Numbered from the stretch's first letter, positions 28,691 to 37,901 are shown. The stretch is 64,000 nucleotides of DNA from Croceivirga sp. (GCA_028281025.1 JANQKR010000016.1:124001-188000), one strand, 5' to 3'. Program-made: numbers and translations. Notes: generated by a model not told the origin, from the sequence alone.

Positions 28691-29698
28691 ATGGAAAAAC
28701 AGCGCACCTCCTCCATATGGTTTTTAACTGGACTGTTTTTGGCATTCACGTTTTATTTGTCCGCTCAAACCAAGATTATTTTTGATACGGATTTTGGGGG
28801 GGATGCAGACGATTTAGGGGCTTTGGCCATGCTCAACCATTTTCAGAACAAAGATGAAATCGATTTGCTGGCCGTGATGTGTTGGAGCACGGAAAAGTAT
28901 GCGGTCAGTGCCGTAGATGCGGTAAACACCTTTTATGGAAACCCTAATATTCCCATTGGGCGAAGGGCGGAAGATCCCCAGATTACCCATTGGAACCACA
29001 CCAAAGTGCTGGCCGATAACCTGGCGCACGACACTTCTTATCAAAACGCCACCGAAACTACGGCACTGTATCGAAAGCTCCTTTCGGAATCCAGGGACCA
29101 AAGCATCACCCTGGTCACTGTGGGTCCATTATTGAATATCAAAAGACTTATTGATTCCAAGGCAGACACCTACTCAGCCCTTAGCGGTCTGGACTTGATG
29201 CACACCAAAATCAAAGAGATGGTTATCATGGGTGGGCAATTTCCCACTGGGAAACGCAGGGAGTGGAATTTTGATGGAAATATGCCTGGTATTACCAAGG
29301 ACGTCCTGGGCAAACTTGGGGATATTCCGATTACCTTTTTGGGTTATGAATTGGGTGTGGACTTAAAAACCGGGGAAGTGTTCAATGATTTACCCAAAGA
29401 CAGCCCACTGTATCTCGGTTTTTATCATTTCAGCAAGTATGCCCCCTGGTTGAACCATCAGTTCCAAGGAAAGATCTACGACAACTCTACCTACGACCAA
29501 ACCGCAGTACTTTATGCGGTCAGGGATGGGGTTGGTGCGTATTGGACCCGAAGTGAAAAGGGAATATGCATCCCAGATGATGAAGGGCGTAATACCTGGC
29601 AACCTTCCCCTACTTCAAAACATTCTTACCTGGTACTGAACTGGCCCAGGGAAAAAATGGAAATCGAAATCGAAAAATTTATGTTGGGCAAATTCTAA
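28691..29698 (+). CDS. Exported nucleoside hydrolase
   Basis: Nucleoside hydrolases cleave the N-glycosidic bond of ribonucleosides to give ribose and a free base. The protein of about 335 residues has a signal peptide (ending YLSAQ), followed at once by the calcium-binding signature IIFDTDFGGDADDLGALAML. This is the DTDxxxDxDD variant seen in many Bacteroidota members. The start chosen is ATG 28691; a TTG two codons upstream is also possible. Export is unusual compared with the cytoplasmic enzymes of enterobacteria and fits periplasmic hydrolysis followed by uptake of ribose. It is part of the five-gene operon starting with lacI. Confidence 0.88.
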   Translation: MEKQRTSSIWFLTGLFLAFTFYLSAQTKIIFDTDFGGDADDLGALAMLNHFQNKDEIDLLAVMCWSTEKYAVSAVDAVNTFYGNPNIPIGRRAEDPQITHWNHTKVLADNLAHDTSYQNATETTALYRKLLSESRDQSITLVTVGPLLNIKRLIDSKADTYSALSGLDLMHTKIKEMVIMGGQFPTGKRREWNFDGNMPGITKDVLGKLGDIPITFLGYELGVDLKTGEVFNDLPKDSPLYLGFYHFSKYAPWLNHQFQGKIYDNSTYDQTAVLYAVRDGVGAYWTRSEKGICIPDDEGRNTWQPSPTSKHSYLVLNWPREKMEIEIEKFMLGKF

Positions 29699-29701
29699 AT
29701 C

Positions 29702-31012
29702 ATGAAAACAATCCATCTACTCATCATTTTGCTGGTATTCTCGGCAAACGCACAGAAAAAAGTAATTCTTGATACGGACCCCTCGTTTGATCCTGACGAT
29801 GTGGGTTGCATGGCCATGTTACAGACCATGGCCACTAAGGGCGAATGTGATATTTTGGCCATCATCAATTCTACCAATCAAAAAGAATCTGCGCTTTGTA
29901 TCAGTTCCATCAACCAATTTTACAATCGGCCCGGAATTCCCGTCGGAGATTATAAAGGCTACGCTGAAAAGATCAATGCCACAGCGAATACCTATGATTA
30001 CCACATTTCCAAAGACTATCCCAGACCCCATGAAAAATGGGAGGACATCGGTGACGGTGTAAAACTCTATCGGGAGATATTGGAAAGTGCCCAGGACACC
30101 AGCATTACCATTATTATAGTGGGGACCATGCACAATTTTTATGGGCTTCTCAAATCCGGAGCTGATGAAATTAGTGCCAAAACCGGAAAACAATTGGTTG
30201 CTGAGAAGGTGGCCCTGGTGTCGACCATGGGAGGAAACTTTCTCGATAACAAGGGATATGACCGAACCAATTGGGGTGGTTCGGAACACCTTTGTTCCTA
30301 TACGGATTGGTCGTGCTTAAATGCGGAGCGCAATTTAATGTGCCGTTATGTCATCGAAAATTGCCCTGCTCCCTTTATGGCATCAGGTTGGGAAAATGGC
30401 AATGGGGACTATTTTAATGCCAACAATGGCAATGTTATGACCGGACAAGGTTTAAAGGAACTTCCTCAAAATCATATTGCACGGGTAAGTTATGAGAAGC
30501 ATTTTGAATATCGAGGAGGAGCAGAAAGCATCACAAGGCATAGTAATGACCAAATTGCATTGCACTACGCCATTCGTGGGGAAGGGGAAAATTACAAAGC
30601 ATTTGCCCATGGTCAAATTACCTTGACCGAAAAGGGGGAATGTTCCTGGGACGATGCCGTTGATAGAAAGCAAGGGCATATCCAAAAGAAGCGGGAGGAC
30701 GAATTGATCGCACAGGAAATTGAAGCCTTAATGATGGGTGATGTACCCCAATTGGACAGAACCCCTCCTTCCCCTCCAAAAAATATAGTATTGGTGAAAA
30801 ATGAAGGAAAAAAGGCATTGGTTTGGGAAGCATCCACGGATCCGGACAAAGGGAGCTGGGTAGTTGCCTATAACATTTATAGGGATGGCGAATTGGTTCA
30901 CCAGGCCTACGGAACCAAATATATTTTGAAAGGTAGCGGTGGCAACTATGAAATCAGGGCGGTAAATGCCAGCGGAACCCTGAGTTCTCCTGCGTCCTAT
31001 CAAGTGAACTAA
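29702..31012 (+). CDS. Exported nucleoside hydrolase with C-terminal fibronectin-like domain
   Basis: The 436-residue protein has a signal peptide (ending SANAQ) and an N-terminal motif VILDTDPSFDPDDVGCMAML, again of the DTDxxxDxDD type. Residues about 345-436 look like a fibronectin type III or similar Ig-like module (PPSPPKNIVLV, WVVAYNIYRDG, YEIRAVNASG), which often serves binding or surface attachment. It differs a good deal from the preceding nucleoside hydrolase, so this is not a recent tandem copy. Different base or sugar preference is plausible. It is the last gene of the operon, three bases after the previous one. Confidence 0.85.
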   Translation: MKTIHLLIILLVFSANAQKKVILDTDPSFDPDDVGCMAMLQTMATKGECDILAIINSTNQKESALCISSINQFYNRPGIPVGDYKGYAEKINATANTYDYHISKDYPRPHEKWEDIGDGVKLYREILESAQDTSITIIIVGTMHNFYGLLKSGADEISAKTGKQLVAEKVALVSTMGGNFLDNKGYDRTNWGGSEHLCSYTDWSCLNAERNLMCRYVIENCPAPFMASGWENGNGDYFNANNGNVMTGQGLKELPQNHIARVSYEKHFEYRGGAESITRHSNDQIALHYAIRGEGENYKAFAHGQITLTEKGECSWDDAVDRKQGHIQKKREDELIAQEIEALMMGDVPQLDRTPPSPPKNIVLVKNEGKKALVWEASTDPDKGSWVVAYNIYRDGELVHQAYGTKYILKGSGGNYEIRAVNASGTLSSPASYQVN

Positions 31013-31096
31013 GCCCGTATCCCATCAAAAAGAACCGATGCCAATAAGACGATTTTCAAAACTCGGAAATCAGCATTCAGGTACAAGGGATGGCGG

Positions 31097-31126
31097 TGGA
31101 ATTTCCTGTGAGGACAGGAAATTTCA
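31097..31126. terminator. Hairpin between convergent operons
   Basis: AATTTCCTGT at 31100-31109 pairs perfectly with ACAGGAAATT at 31114-31123 around GAGG, and the stem extends outward by three more pairs including a G-U. It lies between the convergent nucleoside hydrolase and AraC genes. There is no long T run on either side, so termination is likely but not certain. Confidence 0.45.
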
Positions 31127-31195
31127 TAGGTTCTATCCCATGATCCGTTTACGTATGGGCTGTAAAAGTCTATGGCTCACTAAAAGTGCCGCTGT

Positions 31196-32077
31196 TTAAA
31201 GCACCTTTTTTATGCCCCAGAAATCACTTCGGAATTTTGTAGGTGTAGATCCCTTAATTCTTTTAAAGGTTCGGTTAAAATTGGCAATACTATGAAAACC
31301 ACAGGCATAGGCTACGGTAGAAATGCTGTCGTCACGTTCGATCAGCCGTCGACATGCATTGCCAATCCTAACATCATTAAGGTATTCCACAAAAGTTTTC
31401 CCTGTATGTTTCTTGATAAACCTATTAAAGGAAACCGGGGTCATATTTGAAAAATCCGATAATTCCTTTAGGGTCAATTTCCGACTGTAGTTTTTTTCAA
31501 TAAAAATGTAAACTTTATCGAGTTTTTCATTGTCCCGGCCATTTTCGAATTTTGCCATTGCTGTTGATAGCATTACTTGATTTCTGGAAATGGCCAGGTC
31601 GTATAATATGGACAACAATTCCGTAAAATAATCGAACCCATCCAGTTTGGTCACATTCAGGAGTCTGGATTCAACATTTTGGATGGCCCGACTGGAAAAC
31701 ACGATTCCCCTTCTTGATTTCTCCAACATCTTCTTAATGGGTCTCATAATACCCCGCATCAGCAAATTTTCCGGAAGCAATGTATTCTGGAACTGTACCG
31801 TAATCTCATGTATTTGTTTTGCCGAACAATTGTGCTGTTCCCAACAGTGTTCCAAATTTGAACCGATCAGAACCAAATCCTTATTCCCAATTTCAGAAAT
31901 GCTGTTTCCAACTACCCTTCTAAGGCCAGCTCCATTGGAAATATAATTCAACTCAAATTCCGGATGGTAATGCAGGGGAAAATCAAATTTTTCCTTGGTC
32001 CTGTCAAATACCAAAAAACTGTCATGGGACCCCATTTGAATTATTTCCCGATGTGCGTCATTGGAAATTTTAGTCAT
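31196..32077 (-). CDS. AraC-family transcriptional regulator
   Basis: The 293-residue regulator has an N-terminal cupin-like sensor (FPLHYHPEFELNYISNGAG, about residues 30-110) and a C-terminal double helix-turn-helix (LTLKELSDFSNMTPVSFNRF, then ISTVAYACGFHSIANFNRTF). It is divergent from the mannan operon across an AT-rich 175-base region that holds two similar inverted sites. This makes it the probable activator of that operon in response to a manno-oligosaccharide. That role is inferred from context; the family is clear. Confidence 0.9.
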   Translation of the reverse strand: MTKISNDAHREIIQMGSHDSFLVFDRTKEKFDFPLHYHPEFELNYISNGAGLRRVVGNSISEIGNKDLVLIGSNLEHCWEQHNCSAKQIHEITVQFQNTLLPENLLMRGIMRPIKKMLEKSRRGIVFSSRAIQNVESRLLNVTKLDGFDYFTELLSILYDLAISRNQVMLSTAMAKFENGRDNEKLDKVYIFIEKNYSRKLTLKELSDFSNMTPVSFNRFIKKHTGKTFVEYLNDVRIGNACRRLIERDDSISTVAYACGFHSIANFNRTFKRIKGSTPTKFRSDFWGIKKVL

Positions 32078-32084
32078 ATACTAC

Positions 32085-32117
32085 TATTTGTATGCTATAT
32101 TGATAATATATGCGCAT
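32085..32117 (+). promoter_or_regulatory. Candidate AraC-regulator site, copy 1
   Basis: The element begins TATTTGTATG, continues with ATATTGAT and ends with an ATATGC-containing part. The same three blocks occur in inverted orientation at 32181-32208. Copy 1 lies eight bases from the araC-like start codon. Confidence 0.5.
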
Positions 32118-32180
32118 TAGTATATAATTACTTCACTTATTTTTGAATATTAGTTATATTTCAAAACATATTTAAAATTT

Positions 32181-32208
32181 ATGCATATCCATCAATATCA
32201 TACAAATA
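32181..32208 (-). promoter_or_regulatory. Candidate AraC-regulator site, copy 2
   Basis: On the minus strand this reads TATTTGTATG, ATATTGAT, GG, ATATGCAT and matches copy 1 block for block with small spacer changes. It lies 44 bases before the GH26 start. Paired sites between a regulator and its target operon suit an AraC-type activator. Confidence 0.5.
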
Positions 32209-32252
32209 TACTTTACATATTTTAAAATAATGACAATTTCTTTTTTCTAAAA

Positions 32253-33383
32253 ATGGAGGCAAAATTCTTAAATGCAAATAAAAGTGTCTATTTTATACTA
32301 ATTATTTGTTTTTTTATGTCATGTAAAAGCTCTTTTGAAGTTTCTTCCAGAAAATTATCCCTTTCCGACAAGCGGGCCGACAACTCCACAAAACTTCTGA
32401 TGGCCCGAATTCAGGAAATTCCAAAAAGGGGTTATGCCTTTGGACATCAAGATGCAACGGCCTATGGCATGGGCTGGAAAAATGATGGCTCCCTCTACAA
32501 AAGTGATGTGGCGGAAGTTTCCGGTGATTTTCCCGGTATTTATGGATTCGAAATTGGACATATTGAACTGGGTCATCAACAGAATCTGGATTCCGTTAAT
32601 TTCGATTTAATGACCAGACTCATTCAAAAAGCCCATAAAACGGGCGGGATTGTTACCATTAGCTGGCATCCCAATAATCCCGTGACCAAAAAATCGGCCT
32701 GGGATCCCTCCCCAGCAGTTTCGGAAATTCTGGAAGGTGGCATCCTACACCCAAAATACCAAGCCTGGATTGCCCGGGTGGCCGACTTTATGAATGGTCT
32801 CAAGACCAAAAAAGGAAAGCCCATCCCCATTGTGTTTCGGCCATTTCACGAAATGAACGGCTCCTGGTTTTGGTGGGGGCATGGCAATTGTACTCCGGAA
32901 GAATTTCAATTGCTGTGGCAACAGACCTATGCGCTATTGACCAACACCTACAAGGTTCACAATCTTCTCTACTGCTATTCCAGTGATGCGGTAAAAAATA
33001 GGGAAGAATACCTAAGGTTCTATCCCGGCGATGCCTATGTGGATATTTTGGGAATGGATCTCTACCATAAGGAATCAACCGAAGCTTATGAGGAATTGTT
33101 ACAGGAAAACCTATCCCTTTTGGCCACAATCGGTAAGGAAAAGGGCAAACCCTATGCCATGACCGAAGGCGGGTTGAACACGGTGAATGTTGAAAACTGG
33201 TGGACGGACGTTCTCGATAAAAATATTGCCGACAAAGGGATTGCCTGGGCACTATTTTGGCGAAATGCCTGGCCCAATCACTATTTTGGGCCCTTTAAAG
33301 GACAAAAAAGCAGTGAAAATTTCAGAAAGTTCAAAGCGTTGGACCATGTGCTCTTTTTATCCGAAGTCAAAAAAATACGTTGA
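32253..33383 (+). CDS. GH26 beta-mannanase lipoprotein
   Basis: GH26 endo-beta-1,4-mannanases cut mannan, and some members release mannobiose. The 376-residue lipoprotein (lipobox FMSC) has the family signatures: the acid-base Glu200 in FRPFHEMNGSWFWWG and the nucleophile Glu305 in AMTEGGLN. The retained substrate-site motifs YGFEIGHIELG and ISWHPNNP support the assignment. It is the first gene of the mannan operon, followed 35 bases later by a GPH transporter. Cell location is probably periplasm or outer membrane. Confidence 0.9.
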   Translation: MEAKFLNANKSVYFILIICFFMSCKSSFEVSSRKLSLSDKRADNSTKLLMARIQEIPKRGYAFGHQDATAYGMGWKNDGSLYKSDVAEVSGDFPGIYGFEIGHIELGHQQNLDSVNFDLMTRLIQKAHKTGGIVTISWHPNNPVTKKSAWDPSPAVSEILEGGILHPKYQAWIARVADFMNGLKTKKGKPIPIVFRPFHEMNGSWFWWGHGNCTPEEFQLLWQQTYALLTNTYKVHNLLYCYSSDAVKNREEYLRFYPGDAYVDILGMDLYHKESTEAYEELLQENLSLLATIGKEKGKPYAMTEGGLNTVNVENWWTDVLDKNIADKGIAWALFWRNAWPNHYFGPFKGQKSSENFRKFKALDHVLFLSEVKKIR

Positions 33384-33418
33384 CCAACACTACAACAACC
33401 CTACTTAAAACCTGACCA

Positions 33419-34810
33419 ATGGAAAAACTTCGATTACAAGAAAAAATGGGCTACGGATTGGGCGATTTTGCCTCTTCCATGTATTGGAAAATGTTCAGCG
33501 TATACCTCCTTTTCTTCTATACGGACGTTTTTGGGATCTCCGCTGCCGTCGTGGGGACCATGTTCTTGATCACCAGGGTTTTCGATGGCCTCAATGACCC
33601 CCTTATGGGTATTTTGGCGGATAGGACCACGACCAAATGGGGAAAGTTCAGGCCCTACCTATTATGGATGGCCATTCCTTTTGGCATTTTTGGGATATTG
33701 TTGTTTACCACTCCAAATCTGGATGTTTCCGGGAAAATCATCTACGCCTATGTCATTTATTGTTCCATGATGATCGTGTATACCGCCGTCAATGTTCCCT
33801 ACGCCTCATTATTGGGCGTGATGACCTCCGATTTAAAGGATAGGACATCTTTGGCCTCCTTTCGATTCATCTTTGCTTTTGCCGGAAGTATTTTGGTGTT
33901 GGCCACCGCGGAACCTTTGGTGGAGTTCTTTGGGAAAGGGGGCGACCTGGGGAATCCGCAAAAAGGATGGCAATCCACCATGGCCATTTACAGCGTATTG
34001 GCGGTTATCCTTTTTTATGGAACGTTTCGACTGACCAAAGAACGGATCCAACCTCCAAAAGAACAAAAGACATCGCTTAAAAACGATTTAAAGGACCTTG
34101 CGAAAAACAGGCCCTGGTTCATCCTTTTGGGTGCGGGAATCTGTACCCTGATCTTCAATTCCATAAGGGACGGCTCTACCATCTATTATTTCAAGTATTA
34201 CTTTGAGACACAGGATGCCCTTCAATTGCCCTTGCTCAATGTTCCGCTGACCTTTAGCACCCTTTATTTGGTTTTGGGACAGGCGGCCAACATCGTGGGG
34301 GTGGTCATGGCAAAACCGGTTTCCGATCAAATCGGCAAAAAGCGCACCTTTATTATGGCTATGGCAACAGCTACCCTGCTCAGTATCATCTTTTACTTTT
34401 TTAAGGCGGAACATGTGGTCTTGATTTTTGTATTCCAATTTCTCATCAGCATTTGTGCCGGTATCATCTTTCCCTTGCTGTGGTCCATGTATGCCGATAT
34501 TGCGGATTATTCGGAATGGAAAACAGGGCGCCGTGCCACAGGATTGGTTTTCTCCTCTTCCTCCATGTCACAGAAAATGGGCTGGACCTTAGGGGGTGCC
34601 TTAACCGGGTGGATTTTGGCCTTTTATGGCTTTGAGGCCAATATGGAACAGACCGAAGCCGCCAAAACCGGTATTCGTATGATGATGAGCATCCTACCTG
34701 CCATTGGAGCGTTCCTATCGGCAGCCATCCTTATCTTTTACAAATTGGACGATACCTTTATGCAAAAAATAAACCAAGAACTCACCAAAAGGCGAGGGGA
34801 AAAAATATAA
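33419..34810 (+). CDS. GPH-family (MelB-like) sugar symporter
   Basis: The 463-residue protein has about twelve membrane spans of the glycoside-pentoside-hexuronide:cation symporter family. Family motifs are YGLGDFASSMYWKMFSVYLLFFYTDVFG at the N-terminus (conserved Asp residues for cation coupling), GLNDPLMGILADRT and the WGKFRPYLLW stretch. It lies between the mannanase and mannosylglucose phosphorylase genes, so it most likely carries beta-1,4-mannobiose into the cytoplasm. The substrate is inferred from context. Confidence 0.9.
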   Translation: MEKLRLQEKMGYGLGDFASSMYWKMFSVYLLFFYTDVFGISAAVVGTMFLITRVFDGLNDPLMGILADRTTTKWGKFRPYLLWMAIPFGIFGILLFTTPNLDVSGKIIYAYVIYCSMMIVYTAVNVPYASLLGVMTSDLKDRTSLASFRFIFAFAGSILVLATAEPLVEFFGKGGDLGNPQKGWQSTMAIYSVLAVILFYGTFRLTKERIQPPKEQKTSLKNDLKDLAKNRPWFILLGAGICTLIFNSIRDGSTIYYFKYYFETQDALQLPLLNVPLTFSTLYLVLGQAANIVGVVMAKPVSDQIGKKRTFIMAMATATLLSIIFYFFKAEHVVLIFVFQFLISICAGIIFPLLWSMYADIADYSEWKTGRRATGLVFSSSSMSQKMGWTLGGALTGWILAFYGFEANMEQTEAAKTGIRMMMSILPAIGAFLSAAILIFYKLDDTFMQKINQELTKRRGEKI

Positions 34811-34822
34811 CCAGCTAATCGT

Positions 34823-36001
34823 ATGGATAAGTCAAAACACCAAACCATTATAGATCATTTGTATACCAATTATAAGGCCTTTATTCAGCGAAAAAATGTG
34901 GCCATCCCCCATCCTTCAAACATTTTCACCAAATACCAATATCCCATATTGACCGCTGCGCATACGCCCTTACATTGGCGTTACGATCTAAATCCGGAAA
35001 CTAATCCGCTGGTCCTGGAACGTATTGGGGTCAATGCGGCTTTCAACGCCGGAGCAATCAAATGGAACGGTAACTACGTTTTGGTGGTTCGCATGGAAGG
35101 AAAAGATCGGAAGTCGTTTTTTGCCTTCGCCGAAAGTGAAAATGGTATCGATAATTTCAAGTTTTGGGATGCCCCTTTGGTGTTGCCACAAACCGATGAA
35201 CCCGATGTCAACGTCTACGACATGCGGTTGACCAAGCACGAGGATGGTTATGTGTACGGCATTTTCTGTACCGAACGCAAAGACCCGTCCGTACCGGCTT
35301 CCGATACCTCATCCGCTTTGGCCAATGCCGGAATCATTCGCTCCAGGGATTTGGTGAATTGGGAACGGTTACCTGATTTAATCTCAGGTTCAAACCAACA
35401 GCGCAACGTAACCCTTCATGAAGAATTTGTCAACGGCCGTTATGCCATTTATACCCGGCCCCAGGATGGATTTATTGATACAGGCGCGGGTGGTGGCATT
35501 GGCCTGGGGTACATCAAAAATATGGAGCATCCCAAGGTGGAAGATGAGGTCATTATCAATCCCAAGGTCTATCACACCATCTATGAACTGAAGAACGGTC
35601 AAGGGCCTTCCCCGATCAAGACCGGGGAAGGTTGGCTGCATTTGGCCCATGGCGTTCGCAATACCGCGGCCGGATTGCGCTATGTACTCTATCTTTTTAT
35701 GACCGCCCTGGACGATATTGAAAAAGTAATCCATCAACCAGGAGGCTATTTTATGGCTCCCGACGATGCCGAAATTATTGGTGATGTCGGCAATGTCCTG
35801 TTTTGCAATGGCTGGATTGCCGATGAAAATGGCGATGTATATATTTACTATGCCTCCTCGGATACCCGAATGCACGTGGCCACGACGAACATCTACACCT
35901 TGATCGATTATTGTAAAAACACGCCCCAAGACAAATTGACCTCGGGAGGTTCCGTTGCGACCATTAGGACACTGATTGAAAACAACAAAGGGAAATACTA
36001 G
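34823..36001 (+). CDS. GH130 4-O-beta-D-mannosyl-D-glucose phosphorylase
   Basis: This cytoplasmic enzyme uses phosphate to split mannosylglucose into mannose 1-phosphate and glucose. The 392-residue protein follows the GH130 subgroup 1 pattern (FNAGAIKWNGNYVLVVRMEGKDRKSFFA, DVNVYDMRLTKHEDG with likely catalytic Asp133, GWLHLAHGVRNTAAGLRY). It sits between the sugar transporter and the 2-epimerase, exactly as in the described Bacteroides mannan pathway. This supports mannosylglucose rather than longer manno-oligosaccharides as substrate. Confidence 0.92.
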   Translation: MDKSKHQTIIDHLYTNYKAFIQRKNVAIPHPSNIFTKYQYPILTAAHTPLHWRYDLNPETNPLVLERIGVNAAFNAGAIKWNGNYVLVVRMEGKDRKSFFAFAESENGIDNFKFWDAPLVLPQTDEPDVNVYDMRLTKHEDGYVYGIFCTERKDPSVPASDTSSALANAGIIRSRDLVNWERLPDLISGSNQQRNVTLHEEFVNGRYAIYTRPQDGFIDTGAGGGIGLGYIKNMEHPKVEDEVIINPKVYHTIYELKNGQGPSPIKTGEGWLHLAHGVRNTAAGLRYVLYLFMTALDDIEKVIHQPGGYFMAPDDAEIIGDVGNVLFCNGWIADENGDVYIYYASSDTRMHVATTNIYTLIDYCKNTPQDKLTSGGSVATIRTLIENNKGKY

Positions 36002-36006
36002 GGGCC

Positions 36007-37197
36007 ATGGCCAATCAACCACCCATCGATTTTAAGGAAAGCCTGCAGAACGAACTCGCCAACATTCTTGGGTATTGGCAGCAACATACCATGGACCACA
36101 CCAACGGCGGTTTTTATGGACGAATTGACCACCAAAATACCGTAGATACCACCTATCCCAAAGGGATTATCCTAAACACCCGAATCCTATGGACATTTGC
36201 GCGTGCGAACAATTTCTACCAGGATGATCGGTATGCCAAGGAGTGCGACCGGGCCTTTGACTATTTGTGGACCCACTTTAGGGATGTCACCCATGGCGGG
36301 GTTTTTTGGGAAGTTGATTTTTTGGGGAAATCCACCAACAAACGAAAGCAGCTCTACGCCCAGGCCTTTTGCATTTATGCGCTATCCGAATATTACAAAT
36401 ACGCGAAGAAAGGGGAAGCGCTTCAATGGGCGATGGAGCTGTACCAACATATTGAGGAAAAGGCCCATGACGAAGCATTTGGGGGCTATTATGAGGCTTT
36501 TGGCGAACAATGGGAACCCATTGAAGATGTACGCCTGAGTGAAAAGGACGAAAATTCCCCCAAAACCACGAACACCCATTTGCACATCCTGGAAGCCTAT
36601 ACCACCCTTTATGAAGTTACCCAAAATGCGGCGGTCAAAAAATCCCTGGAACGATTACTACAACTGTTTCAGGACAAATTATTTGGCAGGGATGGGCATT
36701 TACAATTGTTTTTCTCCAGGGACTGGGCGGTACAATCCACCGAAATTTCCTTTGGTCATGATATTGAGGCGGTTTGGTTGCTCATCCATGCCGCTCGGAC
36801 AATCGGTACCGAGAAATACCTCGAAAGCTTTGAGCAATTGGGCATAGCTGTCACCAACACCTTTTTGGAAAAAGCTTTGGATAATGATTTTGGGGTGTTG
36901 AACGCACAAGATCGTATGACCCTAAAGGTGGATACCGACCGCCATTGGTGGCCACAGATTGAAGCCATGGTGGGACTCACCTATATTTGGAAAATTACTG
37001 GGGAGGCCGCCTACCTTGACCATGTCCTAAAGATTTGGGGCTTTACCCAAAACCATATCATAGACCATACAAAGGGCGAATGGTTTTTTAGGGTGGATGC
37101 CCATGGCCATCCCTATACCGAGGAAAATAAGGTAGGCCCTTGGAAGTGCCCTTATCATAATGGTCGGGGACTGATGGAAATCCTGGAGCTGCTGTAG
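36007..37197 (+). CDS. AGE-family cellobiose/mannobiose 2-epimerase
   Basis: The enzyme turns mannobiose into mannosylglucose by inverting C2 at the reducing end, producing the substrate of the GH130 phosphorylase. The 396-residue (alpha/alpha)6-barrel protein shows family motifs MDHTNGGFYGRID, KGIILNTRILWTFA, TNTHLHILEAYTTLY, SFGHDIEAVWLL and WWPQIEAMVG, with the conserved histidines. It starts five bases after the GH130 stop, so the two are tightly linked. It is the last gene of the operon. Confidence 0.92.
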   Translation: MANQPPIDFKESLQNELANILGYWQQHTMDHTNGGFYGRIDHQNTVDTTYPKGIILNTRILWTFARANNFYQDDRYAKECDRAFDYLWTHFRDVTHGGVFWEVDFLGKSTNKRKQLYAQAFCIYALSEYYKYAKKGEALQWAMELYQHIEEKAHDEAFGGYYEAFGEQWEPIEDVRLSEKDENSPKTTNTHLHILEAYTTLYEVTQNAAVKKSLERLLQLFQDKLFGRDGHLQLFFSRDWAVQSTEISFGHDIEAVWLLIHAARTIGTEKYLESFEQLGIAVTNTFLEKALDNDFGVLNAQDRMTLKVDTDRHWWPQIEAMVGLTYIWKITGEAAYLDHVLKIWGFTQNHIIDHTKGEWFFRVDAHGHPYTEENKVGPWKCPYHNGRGLMEILELL

Positions 37198-37315
37198 TGG
37201 TCCTCAGCAAAGTTTAAAAAGAAAAGGGTTTTGGGGTATCTTAGGGCTGTAATGGATATACGACCATCGATAATACTCCATTGTTAGCTGCCATTTGAAA
37301 AACAAAATTTGAGAA

Positions 37316-37780
37316 ATGGTAAAAACCGATGGATACATCGCGGGTAGATTAAAATGGAAAGCTGAAAAAAACAACTTGCCTTCAGAATTTGCATTCTATT
37401 TTGAAAATCTGGCAGGGGAAAAGAAAGCATATTATACTGCCCTTATAAAAGACAAAAACATTGGTATCCCAACTTTAGTTTTTACGCAACCAGACAGTGA
37501 TAAATGGACACTTATTGGAACACGAAAATTAGTTTGGGGCGAAAACCAAGAGTCTGAATCTGTATCAATTTCAGCAATTAAGGAAATCAAAGCGCACGGC
37601 CTTGATGATTTGAAAAAAGTGAAAACCGCCATTAATGGCCCATTGTCAAAAACTGAATGGAATGAATTGACCCTAATCAAGGGAAACAATGAAAAAATAA
37701 ACGTTTATGCCCATAAAGGAGCCGATTTCTTTGCCATGTGGAACATCATAAGGATGCTATGGCAGTTGAATCTGAATTAA
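37316..37780 (+). CDS. Hypothetical protein, 154 residues
   Basis: I do not recognise this protein. It is soluble and lysine-rich, without a signal peptide. Visible features are a beta-rich N-terminal half (FAFYFENLAGEKKAYYTALI) and a C-terminal ADFFAMWNIIRMLWQLNL helix. The coding sequence looks richer in A and T than the mannan operon before it, a possible sign of separate origin. The ATG at 37316 has no in-frame competitor that would give a better start. Confidence 0.6.
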   Translation: MVKTDGYIAGRLKWKAEKNNLPSEFAFYFENLAGEKKAYYTALIKDKNIGIPTLVFTQPDSDKWTLIGTRKLVWGENQESESVSISAIKEIKAHGLDDLKKVKTAINGPLSKTEWNELTLIKGNNEKINVYAHKGADFFAMWNIIRMLWQLNLN

Positions 37781-37901
37781 AAATGGGGTACAATACCGGC
37801 CATAATTTACCTTCCTAATTGGCAGGCCTTAGCTCCTTTTCGTTAACTTCAAGCGTATAAATGGCTGGATTTGCTATCCTGCGACACCTAATCCTATTGG
37901 T

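Noticed and set aside
35390-36022. 210-residue minus-strand ORF opposite the GH130 gene
   Set aside because: It lies entirely antisense to a gene with clear family motifs, has no recognisable domain, and its composition is that of a reversed coding strand.
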